The notes beneath the pieces were generated by a model. That model worked only from the letters and a program-made list of their open reading frames with translations, ran no database searches and had not been told where the DNA came from. Source: Epiperipatus broadwayi (Eukaryota > Onychophora > Udeonychophora > Euonychophora > Peripatidae). Taken from it: 64,000 nucleotides of DNA. Both the position numbers and the translations under genes were made by a program. Location of the stretch: assembly GCA_028023455.1 (NCBI GenBank), contig JAQFVV010000204.1, positions 1,893,001-1,957,000 of the forward strand, written 5' to 3'. Of the stretch, positions 1 to 12,549 are shown piece by piece; position 1 is the stretch's first letter, and each line of letters starts with the position of its first letter.

Positions 1-550
1 AAACCATGAAAACAAGAAGTATAAAATGTAACATTTGGAACATTGCCAAAACTTAAAACATAATATTATTTTTATATGTATGTAGACTTCAATTTAAATA
101 GAATTTATGAAAAAAATAAAATTAGTCTTCTTATTTGTTACTTTCAATCAATTAATGAAAGTATTTTTAAGAGAATGAATTTATCTCATGAAATTTAAAC
201 TTAAAATCTTACTAGAATAACATAAAAAAATATTTTCTTAGTTTCTAACATATTAAGTTTATGTATATATTTAAAACTTAAATTTAATATTATTAGTATA
301 ATGTATTTTATTTTGATAAATATATTGTGAATAAATTAGTGACAATATATTTAAATTTTAAAAACAGTAATAAAAATACATTTTAAAATGTATCTTCTTC
401 TTAGCAAAATGAAAAAAATGTCCATCTATGAATAAGAACAAAAACTAAAATATAAAAGCAAATACAAAATTGTGCAAAAATCTTCAGCTTTTGGTTTATC
501 TAATGTGACAATATATTATATGATAATTTTTATTGTGCTTTAATCAAACA
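1..550. other. AT-rich sequence without a recognised feature
   Basis: No long open frame and no repeat structure seen on either strand. It is composed mostly of A/T runs. Confidence 0.5.
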
Positions 551-554
551 AAAG

Positions 555-1150
555 ATTAAGTCAACTGAATTGTTATGCAGCTCTATGTGAATCAGCCTAA
601 ATTTAAACTTAAAGGCAAAGTAAGTAACTATTTTTGACTAACTTATAAACACTTCACCATAATCCATTATATATAGAAAATTTAAACATGAGTAGTGTTA
701 AAATGAAACCAATTACTTAACAACCCAAATTTACAAATCCAGCTCAAAATTCACTCAATCATTATCTAGTCTAATATAAGCAGATGAGAAAATAAAGATT
801 ATCTTTTATTTGCCATGTAAGTTCTTAAATAAATACATGGACAAGTGATAATACCAATAAGAGTGAAATTTAAATCAATCAAGATGTTATTCCATTTCTA
901 CTTGAATTCAGCCTAAATTTAAACTTTTGAGGTAGAGAAAATAACTACTTATTTTAATTATCTTGAAAACACAGCAGCATTATTCACTATACATTGAAAA
1001 TCTTTATATGCATACTGTTGAACTGAAGTCTATATGAACAACTAATGTTTACAAATCTAGTACAATCTTAATACTACCTGGTGTCAAAGTTTAATATGAA
1101 CAGATAAAATCAAATACTAAGACCACTTTTTATTTGCCACCCATGTTTTT
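555..1150. repeat. Two-copy diverged tandem repeat, unit about 320 bases
   Basis: The block beginning near 555 recurs near 875. Shared landmarks are the string cagcctaaatttaaact at 593 and 909, and tttatttgcca at 805 and 1129, giving offsets of 316 to 324 bases. Between these landmarks the two copies keep the same order of short matching words but have many substitutions and small indels. No coding potential is seen. It could be the remnant of a satellite or of a tandem non-autonomous element; the family is not recognised. Confidence 0.55.
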
Positions 1151-1529
1151 TAAAGAGACACACAGTATGTAATCATATTCTGAAAAGTATTTGCTGAAAT
1201 GCAGCAATAGTTATCAGTCTGAATGTTGCCATTAAGTAAAAGGATTAACATTGATTGATAATATTTGTTAAAAAGCTGATTATATCTCTAAAAAAATTTC
1301 AACAATTTTATTGGATATAATTTGGACTAAAGTAGATAGTTAATTGAATAAAAATAACGGAAGATTGCTTATCTCATTTAAATTTTGAGATGATATGATT
1401 GCTTTAGCAATTAGTACTTTAAAATTTCAGGATTTATTAAAAAGCTATCATTTGAAAGCAAAGAATTAGAAAATAAATTGTAAGAAGTTCAAATCCTAAA
1501 GAATGATGTTTTTTTTAAAAAAAATAAAG
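1151..1529. other. AT-rich sequence without a recognised feature
   Basis: Nothing supportable on either strand. Confidence 0.4.
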
Positions 1530-1694
1530 AATGATAGTAATAAATTAAAAAAGTTTGCAACTATAATTATAAATGCAGATAGAAACATAATGGATAAAAT
1601 TCATCGTGGATTTAAAGTTGAACGGTATGTCTGTAATAGAAATGACTTAGTATTAAAAAAAATAAATCCACGTACTTCAAAAGAAAGTTTTTAA
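1530..1694 (+). pseudogene. RTE-type LINE reverse-transcriptase scrap
   Basis: The frame reads INADRNIMDKIHR, then NRNDLVLKKI and SKESF. This matches, in order, a stretch of the minus-strand RTE LINE at 53.1 kb in this window (INTDGNIMDEINHR, then GRNNLVLK). In RTE elements this segment lies downstream of the catalytic FADD motif, in the C-terminal part of reverse transcriptase. Only about 55 codons survive; the flanking sequence is too decayed to extend. It is a dead fragment, not a gene. Confidence rests on the within-window match. Confidence 0.55.
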
Positions 1695-2560
1695 CGAATA
1701 TGTTTCGCCCAAGTTCATTTAAGAACTTCGAATCGTCCAACAAAATTTGGAGAAGTATACTATGAATTGGAGAGAGTGGATTAAACTCAGACATCTTTAT
1801 TCTATAAGCCGTTGGTAAAGATTAAAAATTCTAAGCACGCACTCACATATATATATATGTCAAATTAATATTTATGCTGTTGTAAGATATTCCCTATATT
1901 TATTTTAAATGACTATTACAATCATTTTCATTTGTTTTAATCAGAAACAGTGTGTATAATTTTAATTATTTTCGAGTTTTAAAGTAGTTATATGTTCCAA
2001 CTTTTCTTTTTCTTCTAAGAGCAACCCACCATCATTTTCATACAATTAGCGTTCCATAATCTCAACGTAATCTTATCTATTGAAATTTAACTAGAAGTCT
2101 TTATTAACCTCGATTTATTTTATAAATTCTGACTAGGAAGAAATTAGCCTAAAAGCTTGAAATAATTTCAACGCCTTAACACGTTTTTAAATCATTAAAC
2201 GCGATTTCATTAAATGCAAAAAGCAATATATTTTAAATTGCATGCGTATTTATATATACAAAGAAAAAGGTACAAGTAGTGATGATGATAAGTGATGAGG
2301 ATGAAGGGGACTGGATCTTTCCACGCTCAAGTTATCAACGCATAAAAAGTTTATGAAATAATGATATATTATATATAAGTTAAAGATATTTGTATTAACT
2401 AGCACTATAAAGAATAAAGAAACTCGTTTGCTGCAATAAGCTAAAAGAACTAGTAACGCATTAATAATAAAGTAAATTTGGTTAATATATTGCAATTATT
2501 ATTTTTAAGATCATAGAAATATATTAATTAAATCATATCCTTTATTTTGGTTCTTATTTT
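1695..2560. other. Intergenic AT-rich sequence
   Basis: Contains a short (TA)n near 1850. The RTE scrap may continue in decayed form to about 1800. A minus-strand frame at 2250-2495 has no recognisable domain and is treated as chance. Confidence 0.4.
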
Positions 2561-2569
2561 ATTATTTTT

Positions 2570-2640
2570 TCACAAGTGACTGCTTCGCAAGCAAGCAGTT
2601 GCTTGCAGACAGTTGTCGCGAGTTCGCTTCCCGGCCAATG
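2570..2640 (+). repeat. tRNA-like (SINE head) fragment
   Basis: A short GC-richer island in very AT-rich DNA. It holds gcttgcagacagttgtcgcg followed by gagttcgcttcccggcc. The latter resembles the pol III box B and T-arm of tRNA-derived SINEs (consensus GGTTCGANTCC). No full cloverleaf can be folded by eye, so this is not called a tRNA gene. Confidence 0.35.
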
Positions 2641-2660
2641 CTTTGGCATATGGAAATAAT

Positions 2661-3220
2661 ACCTCCTACTTTTAAAAATACTTCTATAATTTCAATTAAT
2701 AAAACCTATAAGTCAGCATTTAATTAATAATAAAATTAAATTATACTTAACATTAATCTGGCAGTAAACAAATGTTTTTTTTTCTCTTTCAATATGTTTT
2801 AAGAACATTTATATTCTATGATATCGATATATAAGGTAGTTTTTACAATATAAAGCTGAAAGTCTTCCATATAAACCAAAAATCTTTATGATGTTTTGAT
2901 TCTATAAAATTCAGTTGAGGATTTTTTTTGTGTGTGAGTGTTTACATTATTGTCAAAATTGAGCGGTTTGACAGTCATATAAATCCATCAAAAACTGCTC
3001 TCAACTGGATTTTATAAAATCAAGATTTTTCAAAAATGTCTTTTTGTCACATATATAGCGTGTGTAGAGGGTTTTGATTCCCATCATGCCTCTGTTGAGT
3101 AGTCATTTATGACAATAAGATTGTGAATAAATAATAAAATAATAATGAATACAGTAATAGAGTAAACAATCAGTAGATCATCATCAGAGGTAATTATATA
3201 TATATATTTAATATATATCT
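2661..3220. other. AT-rich intergenic sequence
   Basis: Two related blocks near 2890-2925 and 3000-3030, both around the idea ttgatttataaaat with cagttga, sit in opposite orientation and may form a weak inverted repeat. Nothing coding is seen. Confidence 0.35.
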
Positions 3221-3229
3221 AGCAAATCT

Positions 3230-3990
3230 AGATTCCACTTGCACCCTGTGCCTCAGAGAAGAGGAAATTTCACTTCACCTTCTCTGCCACTGCATTTCCC
3301 TTTAACCCTACAGAGACCTTATAGCCTCTATGCTAAATGACAAAATACCTTTCTTATCTACTCTCATTGACAATATACTGTGTGGATTCATCCCAGAGAT
3401 ATGTTCATCAACCTTCTTATTGTTTTTGCTATGGTACACCCAGGGATGTCTCACTTTTAATCATGTACTTGAGCGTCCACTTGATTTATATTGACAAAAA
3501 TGGAAAAAATTCAGAAGAGGGACCAGAATTTGGTCCCTTTGTACATCTATGATCCCACATGGATACTAATTGATTTGCCTCTCTAAAGCTAATCCGTTTC
3601 ATACCTCAATAGAAATCATCTATCCTGGAAATGATTAGGGGCTAATTTGCATGCATTCCTTTGGGATTGATTATGATTTGCCTTTCTCCTCAAGCTTATT
3701 GCCCAGACCCTGAGTATATTGACATTGACTTCCATTCAGAAGGGTCAGTTTACCTATACAAAGCTGTGGTTTTGCATGGACAAAAGTTTACAACTATCTT
3801 TGTACATTTTGAGACATGCAAGCTTCTATGCATCATATTAGTTTTTATAGGCTGTGCCACCCAAAATGTGTCAATATTGAACTTCTACCTCTCTGAATAC
3901 CATTTATTGTATCCTAAGTCTAATTCTATCATAAGTTGTAACCAAATTTTACAATAAAATATTCTATATTTTTTATAAAAAAAAACAACA
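3230..3990 (+). pseudogene. LINE 3' end: zinc-knuckle-like C-terminus plus 3' UTR
   Basis: The frame from about 3231 reads DSTCTLCLREEEISLHLLC, then HCISL, a stop, PYRDLIASMLNDKIPFLS and onward to DLY and a stop at about 3495. The spacing C-x2-C-x(8-9)-H-x(2-3)-C-x-C matches the cysteine/histidine cluster found after reverse transcriptase in many non-LTR retrotransposons (the CPLC...E...H.L..C pattern). One in-frame stop (TAA) shows decay. About 460 bases of non-coding sequence follow, ending in an A-rich tail (aaaaaaaaacaacaacat) near 3990, as expected for a LINE 3' UTR. The element is 5'-truncated. The clade cannot be fixed from this part alone. Confidence 0.55.
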
Positions 3991-5330
3991 ACATAGCATC
4001 AGCAGTAAATAATTATCAACAATCATCTGTTGTGTCTGGATCTAAAGATGCTATATTATAAAATTTTAGACTAATCATTATCAAGCCCATTCCAATCCTG
4101 AGGCATAATATTATAAAACAATAATTATCTATAATTCTGTTGTGTTCATGGATGTAAGTATCAATAATAACTAAGAATATATCAAAAAATTTTAATTATT
4201 ATATCAATGTTGATCATCAATGCTCAGAAACACAGATATCATGAGTATGTTGGCCATTAATAAATTAATGGCTATTATCATAAAACATATAAATAAAATA
4301 AAGTGTGTCGCTTAAAAAATCACACAAGCTATTATTCCGAATATGCTTGGAATTGCACTCACTTTTGACATTCTTTTATAATAACTATATTAATGATTAG
4401 TACTAATCATTTATTAGGCTAAAATTGATATACTCTTTAATTTAATTAAATATCTCTATATTTATTTTTATTAGCTACAATCATATGGGAGCATTAATCT
4501 AATTATATATCCCCCTCTCCATGTGTTACTTTAAACTTCTACATCACAGACTTTTTTCTAGGGGTCTTTATTCATATATAAATATATCTAATTTATTAAT
4601 GCTATTTTTTAAGAAAGAAATTGCTTATCCATAAAGAAATAATTAAGCAGTATAAATTCTTGCAAATATATAATATAATACACAAATAACACATTCCACT
4701 TTCAAAGTCATACATTAGTTAAACAAATGAGAATAAAACATTACCAAATGTGTAATGCAGACTAATTTATCATGATTCATGATTTAACAAACACTCTAAT
4801 TAATGTGTATCTATATCTTGTTTACCATATTTATAATTTACAAATTTTATTGAACAATATCCCATATATGCTTCCACCATAGATAAATAAATTATACAAA
4901 GATATTAGTGCATAGTGTTGGCAATTTAGGTTTATGCAAAATTTTGCATAAAAATGGTTAAGAATTTTCAATTAAAAAACTAAATGAAATGAAGTATGAA
5001 ACTTAAGATCAGTATTAGAGAAACATCAACATGGTGTGGATAATTTCCAAAGTATGATAATTTATTCAAAATTCTAGTAACCCATGATATGAAATTTTTA
5101 ATCACCAGAGAGTTTTATTTCTGTATTTATATCTTACTTTTAAAACAAATCTTTATTGTGCTAAAAAAAAAAAAAATATTTACATTTATAAAAAATTTGG
5201 TTTGAATTCAATTAGCAACATGGGATGTCTTTAGATTACAAACAGTACATTATTTACATACATAGCATTGACATAAAAACAATAATAATAGTAAATGGAG
5301 AAAAAAATATAATGGTGTTGGGAGAGTAAC
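3991..5330. other. AT-rich intergenic sequence
   Basis: No convincing frame, repeat or structural RNA seen. It has a short A run near 5164. Confidence 0.4.
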
Positions 5331-7830
5331 CCGACTCCATGTAGCATTACCAATGTTTGGTGAGGCAAGTTCCTGATCTCTGTTTTTAATTTTTAAGATT
5401 TTATTAAAAAACAATGATTGTAATTTCTTATTTGTAGAGTTGAAGCAAAGATGACATCTTACATAAGGAAAATAGTAATTCTAATTAAAGAAAAAAGGCC
5501 TCTTTTTATATTAGCAATAAGAGTAATACTAGGAGAAATATGAGATTTAGTAATTGGCTCAATGATGTTTTTACATATGATAAGAGCAGAACACTAGATA
5601 AGAAAATGGTATATTGCTGCTTCAGCCTGATGACAGAGAGAGCTAGCTGGATCAATGTTAATAAAGGACCTTATCTATAATAGGAAATAACTAATAGGTA
5701 GAGCCTTCAAATTAATTTTAATAATGAAATCAAGTTATTTTGGCTCTAGATAAGAGAATTTGAATTTTTTGATTATTTGTTTAATTAGTGATGTTAAGAA
5801 TGGATGGAAAAGGATGTGGTTGGCTAATTCTATGTACTATATTGTAGGCCTCCCAAAAGACTATTTTCCTGAAGAATATCTAAATATTAATGTCAATACT
5901 AGAAGCTGAGTGTTTGATTAAGGAATGAAAAAAATTAACTTTACAGAGTGGAGGTGTATTGGTAGGATTGACAAGAGTAAATTTCATAGTGTTTGGATAA
6001 ACAGAAGTGAATTTAGAAGTAGTATTAAATGATCTCTAAAAATAAATGGTGTGTATTGAGTGGAGGGAGAAACCATTATTTTTGGCATGCTTTTGTAAAG
6101 TTCTAATACTGATTGCTGTTACATTTTTGTTCCAAAATAGTTTTGAATGAATCAAGTTGATCTTCTTCTTGAGATTATTGATATAGTTGACAATTGGCAT
6201 ATAGTAAGTCATCTTTGGAAAAATCAGAATGTTAGTGAATGATACTTTTGTATGGAGTAAAATATTCATTTTAGAAAGGGAATTAGTTATATTTTCAGCA
6301 GAGGTAAGAATGGAGTCCTGAATGAATGTTTTCATAGCAGTCATAGATTTATAAATGGGAATTCCAAGAAAGTTATGAGGTGGTGCAGTGAATGGAGAAG
6401 GGACACTCTAATCAGTGATGATACTTCATGTGGAAGACTTATATAGATTAAACTGAAGTCTGTACTAAACCATATAATTTTTCAGAATAGCAATAAGTAA
6501 AGTGAAGTATTTCTTGGAAAGGAGGAATATAACAAGATCATCCATGTATGATATATGCCTATCTGCTTTATCAATCAATGGACATTATACCAGGCAATTT
6601 TCACTTTATTTTCTGAAGCAATGGGTTTATATAATTTATAAAAAACAATGCACTCAATGGAAACCATGTGGAATATAGTTATAGGATTTGAATCCAGGTG
6701 TATTCTTTCTATTAAGAGTGATAAAAATTTCCCTATTTATTAGAAGATTGGGTAAAATATAGATAACTGGAATGGAAATAGTATTTTAATTATTCAATAA
6801 AAACATCTGTACAGACAGAATCAAAAGCTGAATCAATATCTAGTTGTACTACTATGATACCTGCTTTTCTAGCAAATCTTACATGGTCAATGACAAATTT
6901 AATAAGGGTAATAGCATCAGAGGTGGAAGCTCCCTTTTTAGCAAACTGAAAGTTTGAGATCTTATCCTTAATAATGGATTCAATGACCTTGATAAGCATA
7001 TGTGACATAGAAATGAGAAAAGATTATTAAGAGGAGATAAGATAGTATTTTGCTTGAGAAGCAGAACTAAGGAAACTGGATACAATCCTTCAATATGATT
7101 AAATTGGTTGGAAAGAAAGTCTATCATGTTCATAATGATTGATAACTGTAAAGAAACTCATATGCATGAGAAGGTACTTAGGGATCACATGAGAACTAGA
7201 GTGAATATTTTCAGGTAAAGATTTCAGTTTACACATTACCTCAGACTTTGTGATACCATGATCCTGATAACTTTCACCAAAAACAAAAATAAGTTGTTCT
7301 GGGTAGTTGACATTTGGTCACTTGATTTAAAGTGAAAAAAATAGCAGGTAACATATTAAGACCTATGCTAAGATGATTGTGTACTATAATTGAGGATGGG
7401 ATTGACTTTTTATTTCTACAAGATAAAGCCTAGTTGATGTAACCTTTCAACCAGTTATGAGTTGAACCAGAATGATTTTAGTCTTTTTAATAGAGAGATA
7501 CTCAGCCAAGATAGATTGGAAATATTTATATTGTTGCTTAAGAGACATAATTGGGATAGAAGTAGGGTTATAGGAAGTGGCTTTCAACTTCAAATTAATA
7601 GCATCAAGGTCCTTGACTAAAGCTGTGGGTGATTTGTTTTTGCTAGTGTAGTTTCTAATGACTGATTGGATAATATTGATAAACGAAAATGAAGCTATGG
7701 TAGGGGTTTGAGAAAAAATGTCTATCTTCTTAAAATAAATATAGATTTCTGAGATTACTGCATCTGAATCTGATCCATATCTTATAAGACCTGAAGGTAT
7801 ATAAAAAGTCTGAAGCTAGAAACAAGATTG
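5331..7830 (-). pseudogene. Decayed non-LTR retrotransposon (LINE) reverse-transcriptase region
   Basis: Read on the minus strand, the expected reverse-transcriptase order is visible in broken frames. Upstream, near 7560-7440, is SLKQQYKYFQSILAEYL. At 7008-6790 is a 72-residue frame with FAKKGASTSDAI and then VVQLDIDSAFDSV, the motif A region with its catalytic aspartates. At 6548-6521 is YMDDLVIF, the motif C catalytic box. At 6344-6036 is a 102-residue frame (SLSKMNILLHTKVSFTNILI, then MTYYMPIVNYI and SKLFWNKNV), matching the post-RT connection region of LINEs. The last two share a frame; motif A lies in another, so there is at least one frameshift. No endonuclease domain is seen. YMDD rather than FADD is unusual for LINEs. 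It is a dead copy; clade unresolved. Confidence 0.65.
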
Positions 7831-9040
7831 GGATATTATTCTTGAAAAATTGCTTAATATAACCTTTTCATACATATTGTTTCAAATATATTAGAAATTT
7901 ATAAAATTAAAAATGAATTGAAAATTAAAAATATTTGAAAATTACTATTTATCTCAAAATTATATATTGGAAATTATTTTGTATATAAATCTTTGCTCCA
8001 ACATAACTGGGATTAAGATAAAATACTTTTATAAAATAAAATGTGAAAATAAACAGTTTATCCGGAACACACAATTATTTCACAATTTTCTAAACTAATA
8101 CTTTCATTTTTTTTCTAATGTGACTCATAACTGTATGTGCTGATCTGCATTATCTGTGCCTGAATATATGTATTAAAATACTTTAATCATTTCTCTGTTT
8201 TTATATTTACAATTTTATGAGTGCAATCTAATTTTATCTATTTCTTGATACTCTTATATTTTAATGAATATTTTGAATTTGTTTGTTTTTTTATTATTTT
8301 TTGATTTCTTATGCTTTTATAACATATAATTTAAATAGAAAACTTATTGAAGGCCAAATATAGTTTTAATATGTGCATTTTTTAAATTCTTGTAATATTC
8401 TAAGTTTTAAACTGAAATCGATATTTTATTAAAATAACTGATCTTTCGATTTTTTTTAAAGAAATATTTATATTCTTTCCATTATATTTAAATATATATA
8501 TGTGCTTTGCTTATAAAAATTTTGAATTTCAATTTAAGAGAAAAAATTATTAAACATTACTTATATGAATAAATAAGGTGCAAATTTTTAAAAAATAATA
8601 TTATATATATATATGAAGTGCAATAATAGTGTATCTACCTGCTAGCTCTATGAGCTGGATTCAAATCCTGCCTGATAAAACTGAAAAAAATTGAATTTGA
8701 ATCAGGAATCAGACTTTTCTTTCTATGGTCAAATTAATTAATCATTTAATATGATCAGTAAATGAGTAGATAATCTTAAAAAGAGAGAGAACTATTCAAA
8801 TCTTCACAGCTCCAAAATTAATAAATCTGGTGAATATTGATTTCATTATTTTTTTGTGTGTGAAAAACAATTGGAGGGATTTTTGCTCTTAAATATAATG
8901 TTTAAAAACTGTTTTGGGTATACAACATTTATTGTTATAAGGATGTTACTTTAACAACAGGTTGAGGTTGTTGATTGTTATTGATATTGGTATTGTCTAA
9001 GCGTTGACTTAATTTAATGATTTACTAATATATGTACATT
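7831..9040. other. AT-rich sequence with a tRNA-like motif
   Basis: Mostly featureless. At about 8632-8680 the string gagctggattcaaatcctgcc resembles the box B/T-arm of a tRNA-derived SINE, but box A is not clear. No gene is seen. Confidence 0.35.
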
Positions 9041-9500
9041 GTAACATAATTGTGCTCATATGGTTATATTCTAACTTCATGACTCTAGAGAATGAATATT
9101 TATCCATTTGATGTCTATCAGGCTAGTATATACCAAATGAGTAGACTAAAACCTTAAAATTTAACCCTATTTCATCATAACCATTGATAATGGTCACACT
9201 GAAGATCACATCAAACACTGGTCTTAAGGCAAACCCCAGTCATATTTTCTGATTATTATTTATCTCATACATGCATTAACTGATAGATGTGTTTTAGTTA
9301 GCCTTCCAGCTATATTGTAACCTATTCTAAATCTTAAATATACACCAAATATTTGATGAGAAACATGAGAAATGAAGCTTTTAAACAATAACAATTTATT
9401 AATAACAATAAATAAAATTTAATAAAACAATTCATCTTTCTCCAACTCCTTGTATTTACAAATATACATATCAACAAAAAATTATTTTAGAATAGATGAG
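9041..9500. repeat. Left copy of a diverged direct repeat (possible LTR)
   Basis: This block matches 11500-12030 in the same orientation. Shared landmarks in order are atttatccatttgatgtc, actaaaaccttaaaat, an A/T-rich stretch with tggtct(t/c)aag, tattctaaat, and ending near aaaaattat(t/g)ttagaat. It begins tgtaacataattgtg, compared with tgtaattaaattata in the other copy, so both start with TGTAA. LTRs commonly begin with TG. The two copies are separated by about 2 kb with no recognisable coding sequence, so an old, gutted LTR element is possible but unproven. Confidence 0.45.
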
Positions 9501-11499
9501 AAAATCAATCAAGTTTATAATGGCTTAATTTGTTTTACTTCAATTCTTTTAGACACTCTCAACTTGATTGATTTCCTGGTTCCAGAGTCAATAATATGAT
9601 AATAATAATAATAATAATAATCTTTTGATACATAAAAAAAAAACAGTTTTTTAAATCAATTTATAAAAAAAATCATTAAAATGTTTGTTCATTGTGATTA
9701 CTTTCTTACTTTCACTGCTGATCTAATGATGGAGAATATCAGGTAAATTTCTTAATATATATTTTGTTATTTTTCCTCTTTAGTACATAAGATAATTCTA
9801 TGGTCCATGATTCATTTCTTCTCTGACAATTTTTGGCAGCATTATAGACAATAATAGTTATAGCCAACAACTCCAACAATGTTTAGGTGTTAACTAAACA
9901 CTTATTTTAGCAATTCTATGGACATCTCATTGTATAATCTTGACAACACCTTGGAAAATATGGGGCAAAATCTTGATGGGACATCTACTCAACCATAGTG
10001 GATTGTGTAAATACAATTGACTGGAAATCATTGTTATGTCAACTAGAAGAATAGTAGAAATGTTTTTTTTCTATTTGAATAACATAGACAAAATTTCAAT
10101 AACAATGAATGTGTGCTAAAAAAAAGAACCTTTTATATCCAACTCTTCCATTGTCTTTTGGGTATATGTCATTTTTTTATTAATTAAAATTGAATTTTGA
10201 AAATAATTAATATTTATTTTCAAATCATAACAACAGGCAAAAAATTATGTTTCAACTTCATACATTGTCTAGATAAGATAACTAAGCAAAACAGAAAAAA
10301 AAAAAAGAAATATATTTTAAAACTGATATTTGGGACCTGAGATTTTAATCTGTTTTAGTTTATAATTAATTAAATTAAAATTGTATCTAAATATTATTCT
10401 GTTTTAACAGAACAACAAAAACAAAATTTTATTTTTTAAATTTTAATTAATTTTTTTCTGTTGTGAAAAAGAAATATAATATTTTATTACAGTTAATTTT
10501 ATTGTCTTTATCTGGGTTTTCTTTTCTCGTTCTCTTTCCTTCTAATTCCTTTTAGTTTTATAAAATTAAAGTTAAAATGTAAAATATATCATAAACTCCT
10601 CTTTTCTTTTAGATATTAAAATGAGCTTAGCTATTATTAAAACAATTTTATACATCTCTTAGCTTTTACATTTATTTATCATATGTATATGTAACCCATG
10701 ACAGAGAGTTGATATTACCCATCCTTCACTTAGAAACAAAATAGAATTGAATCCATATAGTCATCGATCAATTTTATTTCTACTTTTGTTTTTTTTCCAA
10801 AATCTCATAATAATGTTATGCTCAGCTGCATTAAAAGTGGAGTTATAATCTGGTATTCATAATAAAATTTTGTCTTAATCAGTACATGTATTATTTTTTA
10901 TAGGGAAGAAATTTAGTTATTATTTATTGGAGCTTATCATCAATTCACAATGTTGGAATTAACAAAGAAATTCATCACTAGGCAATGAGTATACAATGTA
11001 GCATAAATACCAAGAAGATTAACTCATTTAAGCACAATACACAACCTAGCATGCTATACATAATAATCCATGCAGGTAAAACTTCTGCTTAATATTGAGT
11101 CTTAGAGGAAGTGGCTCACAATTCAGGACTGCATTAACTATTTGTAAAATAAAACTATGATTGCTTCATCTATTTCAAAGTTTAGAAGCTAATGAATATA
11201 CAGTATTAAAATTTTATTTGGCTCATTTTTAAGAACTTACTAGCAGATAAATCTCTGGTTAGTTGCAGTGCTGAAATAGTTATTCCATGAGGTATCATGG
11301 AAATATCACATTTTTGAGCCAGTAACAAACTCCTCCATCCATCACTAATACTGAAAACAAAGCAATCATTTCAATTATCTCTTTCATGAATATTTCCCTG
11401 TTTTTAATAGTCTCTTTCAGTGTTTATCCTCATTTTTCTTTTATAATGTTATAATTTATTATTTGCTTGTGATTGATTGAAATCCTGTATTGGACTGAG
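9501..11499. other. Sequence between the two direct repeats
   Basis: A short (ata)n run lies near 9596. No reverse-transcriptase, gag or other domain could be read in any frame. If the flanking repeats are LTRs, this is a fully degenerate or replaced interior. Confidence 0.35.
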
Positions 11500-12030
11500 T
11501 CCCAAATGTAATTAAATTATACCCATTAGTGATTAGAATCTATCTTCATGGCTCTAGGGAATGATTATTTATCCATTTGATGTCCAGTAGGTGATTATGT
11601 ATAAGGTGGGATAACTAAAACCTTAAAATGTATTTCTATTTGATCACAACTATTGATGATGATCACAATGAAATATCATTTCAAGCCCTGGTCTCAAGAC
11701 AAACCCATAATATTTTCTGATCACCATCTACCCACACATATATTAACTATTAGAGTATGCATTTTAATGAGCCCTATCAGATCAGCTATATCATAGATTA
11801 TTCTAAATCATAAACATACTCCAAATACTTGTTGATGAGGCTTTTTAATAATAACAATTAATTTATTTATAAACAAAGGCAAAACTCTCCATAACAACAA
11901 TTATGTGCTAGTATAGAGATGGTGATCATGTAATAATTTATTTATAACAATAATAAAACAAATTAACTCTATGTAGCCCTTGTATTAACAAATATAAATA
12001 TCAATAAAAAATTATGTTAGAATCGGTCAG
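11500..12030. repeat. Right copy of a diverged direct repeat (possible LTR)
   Basis: Partner of 9041-9500 (see landmarks there). It is longer by about 70 bases, mainly from an insertion around 11880-11940 before the shared segment that reads ccttgtatt(t/a)acaaatata. Polyadenylation-like aataaa strings occur near the 3' end in both copies. Confidence 0.45.
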
Positions 12031-12170
12031 ACTTAATTTCTTTTATTCAATAATATAATAAGAATATAAGAATAATAATCTTATAATGCATAAAATAACA
12101 ATGTTTTTAGTTAATAGATTTAGATTATTATTCTTATAAAAAACACACAGAAAGACACACAATTGAAATT

Positions 12171-12549
12171 TAAAGATAAAAAAATCAAGTCAGATGTCAC
12201 ATGACTTAATTTAATAAAGCTGGTATTCACAAATGTTATATATAGAGCTTGCAAAATAAGCTCTCTTAACAAGCTTTGAAAATGTCCTCAATCCCAGACC
12301 AGTTTCTGCTTCTGGTTTCATCAGTGAGTGCCAGGATATAAGCATTAGATTAAAAATAGTGGGACAAGCCCAGCACTTTAACTAATGTATAACTAATTAG
12401 TAGAAAATCTGAAATTTTCAGACATCCATATGTCTTCCAATCTAGCTATCTAAGTCAAATGCCCATATGGGACTGAACTAAATTCAGATACACCATATAT
12501 TAATAGCTTTAGCAATATAAAATCACCAAAGCCTTAATAGCAAAAAATA
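12171..12549 (-). repeat. Tandem unit 1 carrying a hammerhead-like motif (family 2)
   Basis: First of two head-to-tail units offset by about 378 bases. On the plus strand both units contain atcaagtcag, acatgacttaatttaataaa, agaccagtttctgcttctgg or its variant, and ataagcattagattaaaaat. A minus-strand ribozyme motif lies within. The array directly precedes the family 1 dimer at 12861. Confidence 0.7.
12285..12331 (-). ncRNA. Hammerhead ribozyme motif, family 2 copy 1 (decayed)
   Basis: Minus strand. CUGAUGA is at 12324-12318 and GAAA at 12306-12303, with an 11-base insert between them (AACCAGAAGCA). It is followed by CUGGUC as the stem III half-palindrome and a GUC cleavage triplet. Stem I can form from ACUC before CUGAUGA with UGGG after the cleavage site (A-U, C-G, U-G, C-G). 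Stem II is weak in this copy because AAC does not pair with GCA. Copy 2 has UGC there and pairs. It is likely inactive. Confidence 0.5.

Noticed and set aside
2570-2640. Possible tRNA gene
   Set aside because: Only the box B/T-arm part is present and no cloverleaf forms, so it is treated as a SINE fragment.
5625-5665. CUGAUGA near 5627
   Set aside because: No GAAA or stem II follows at a usable distance.
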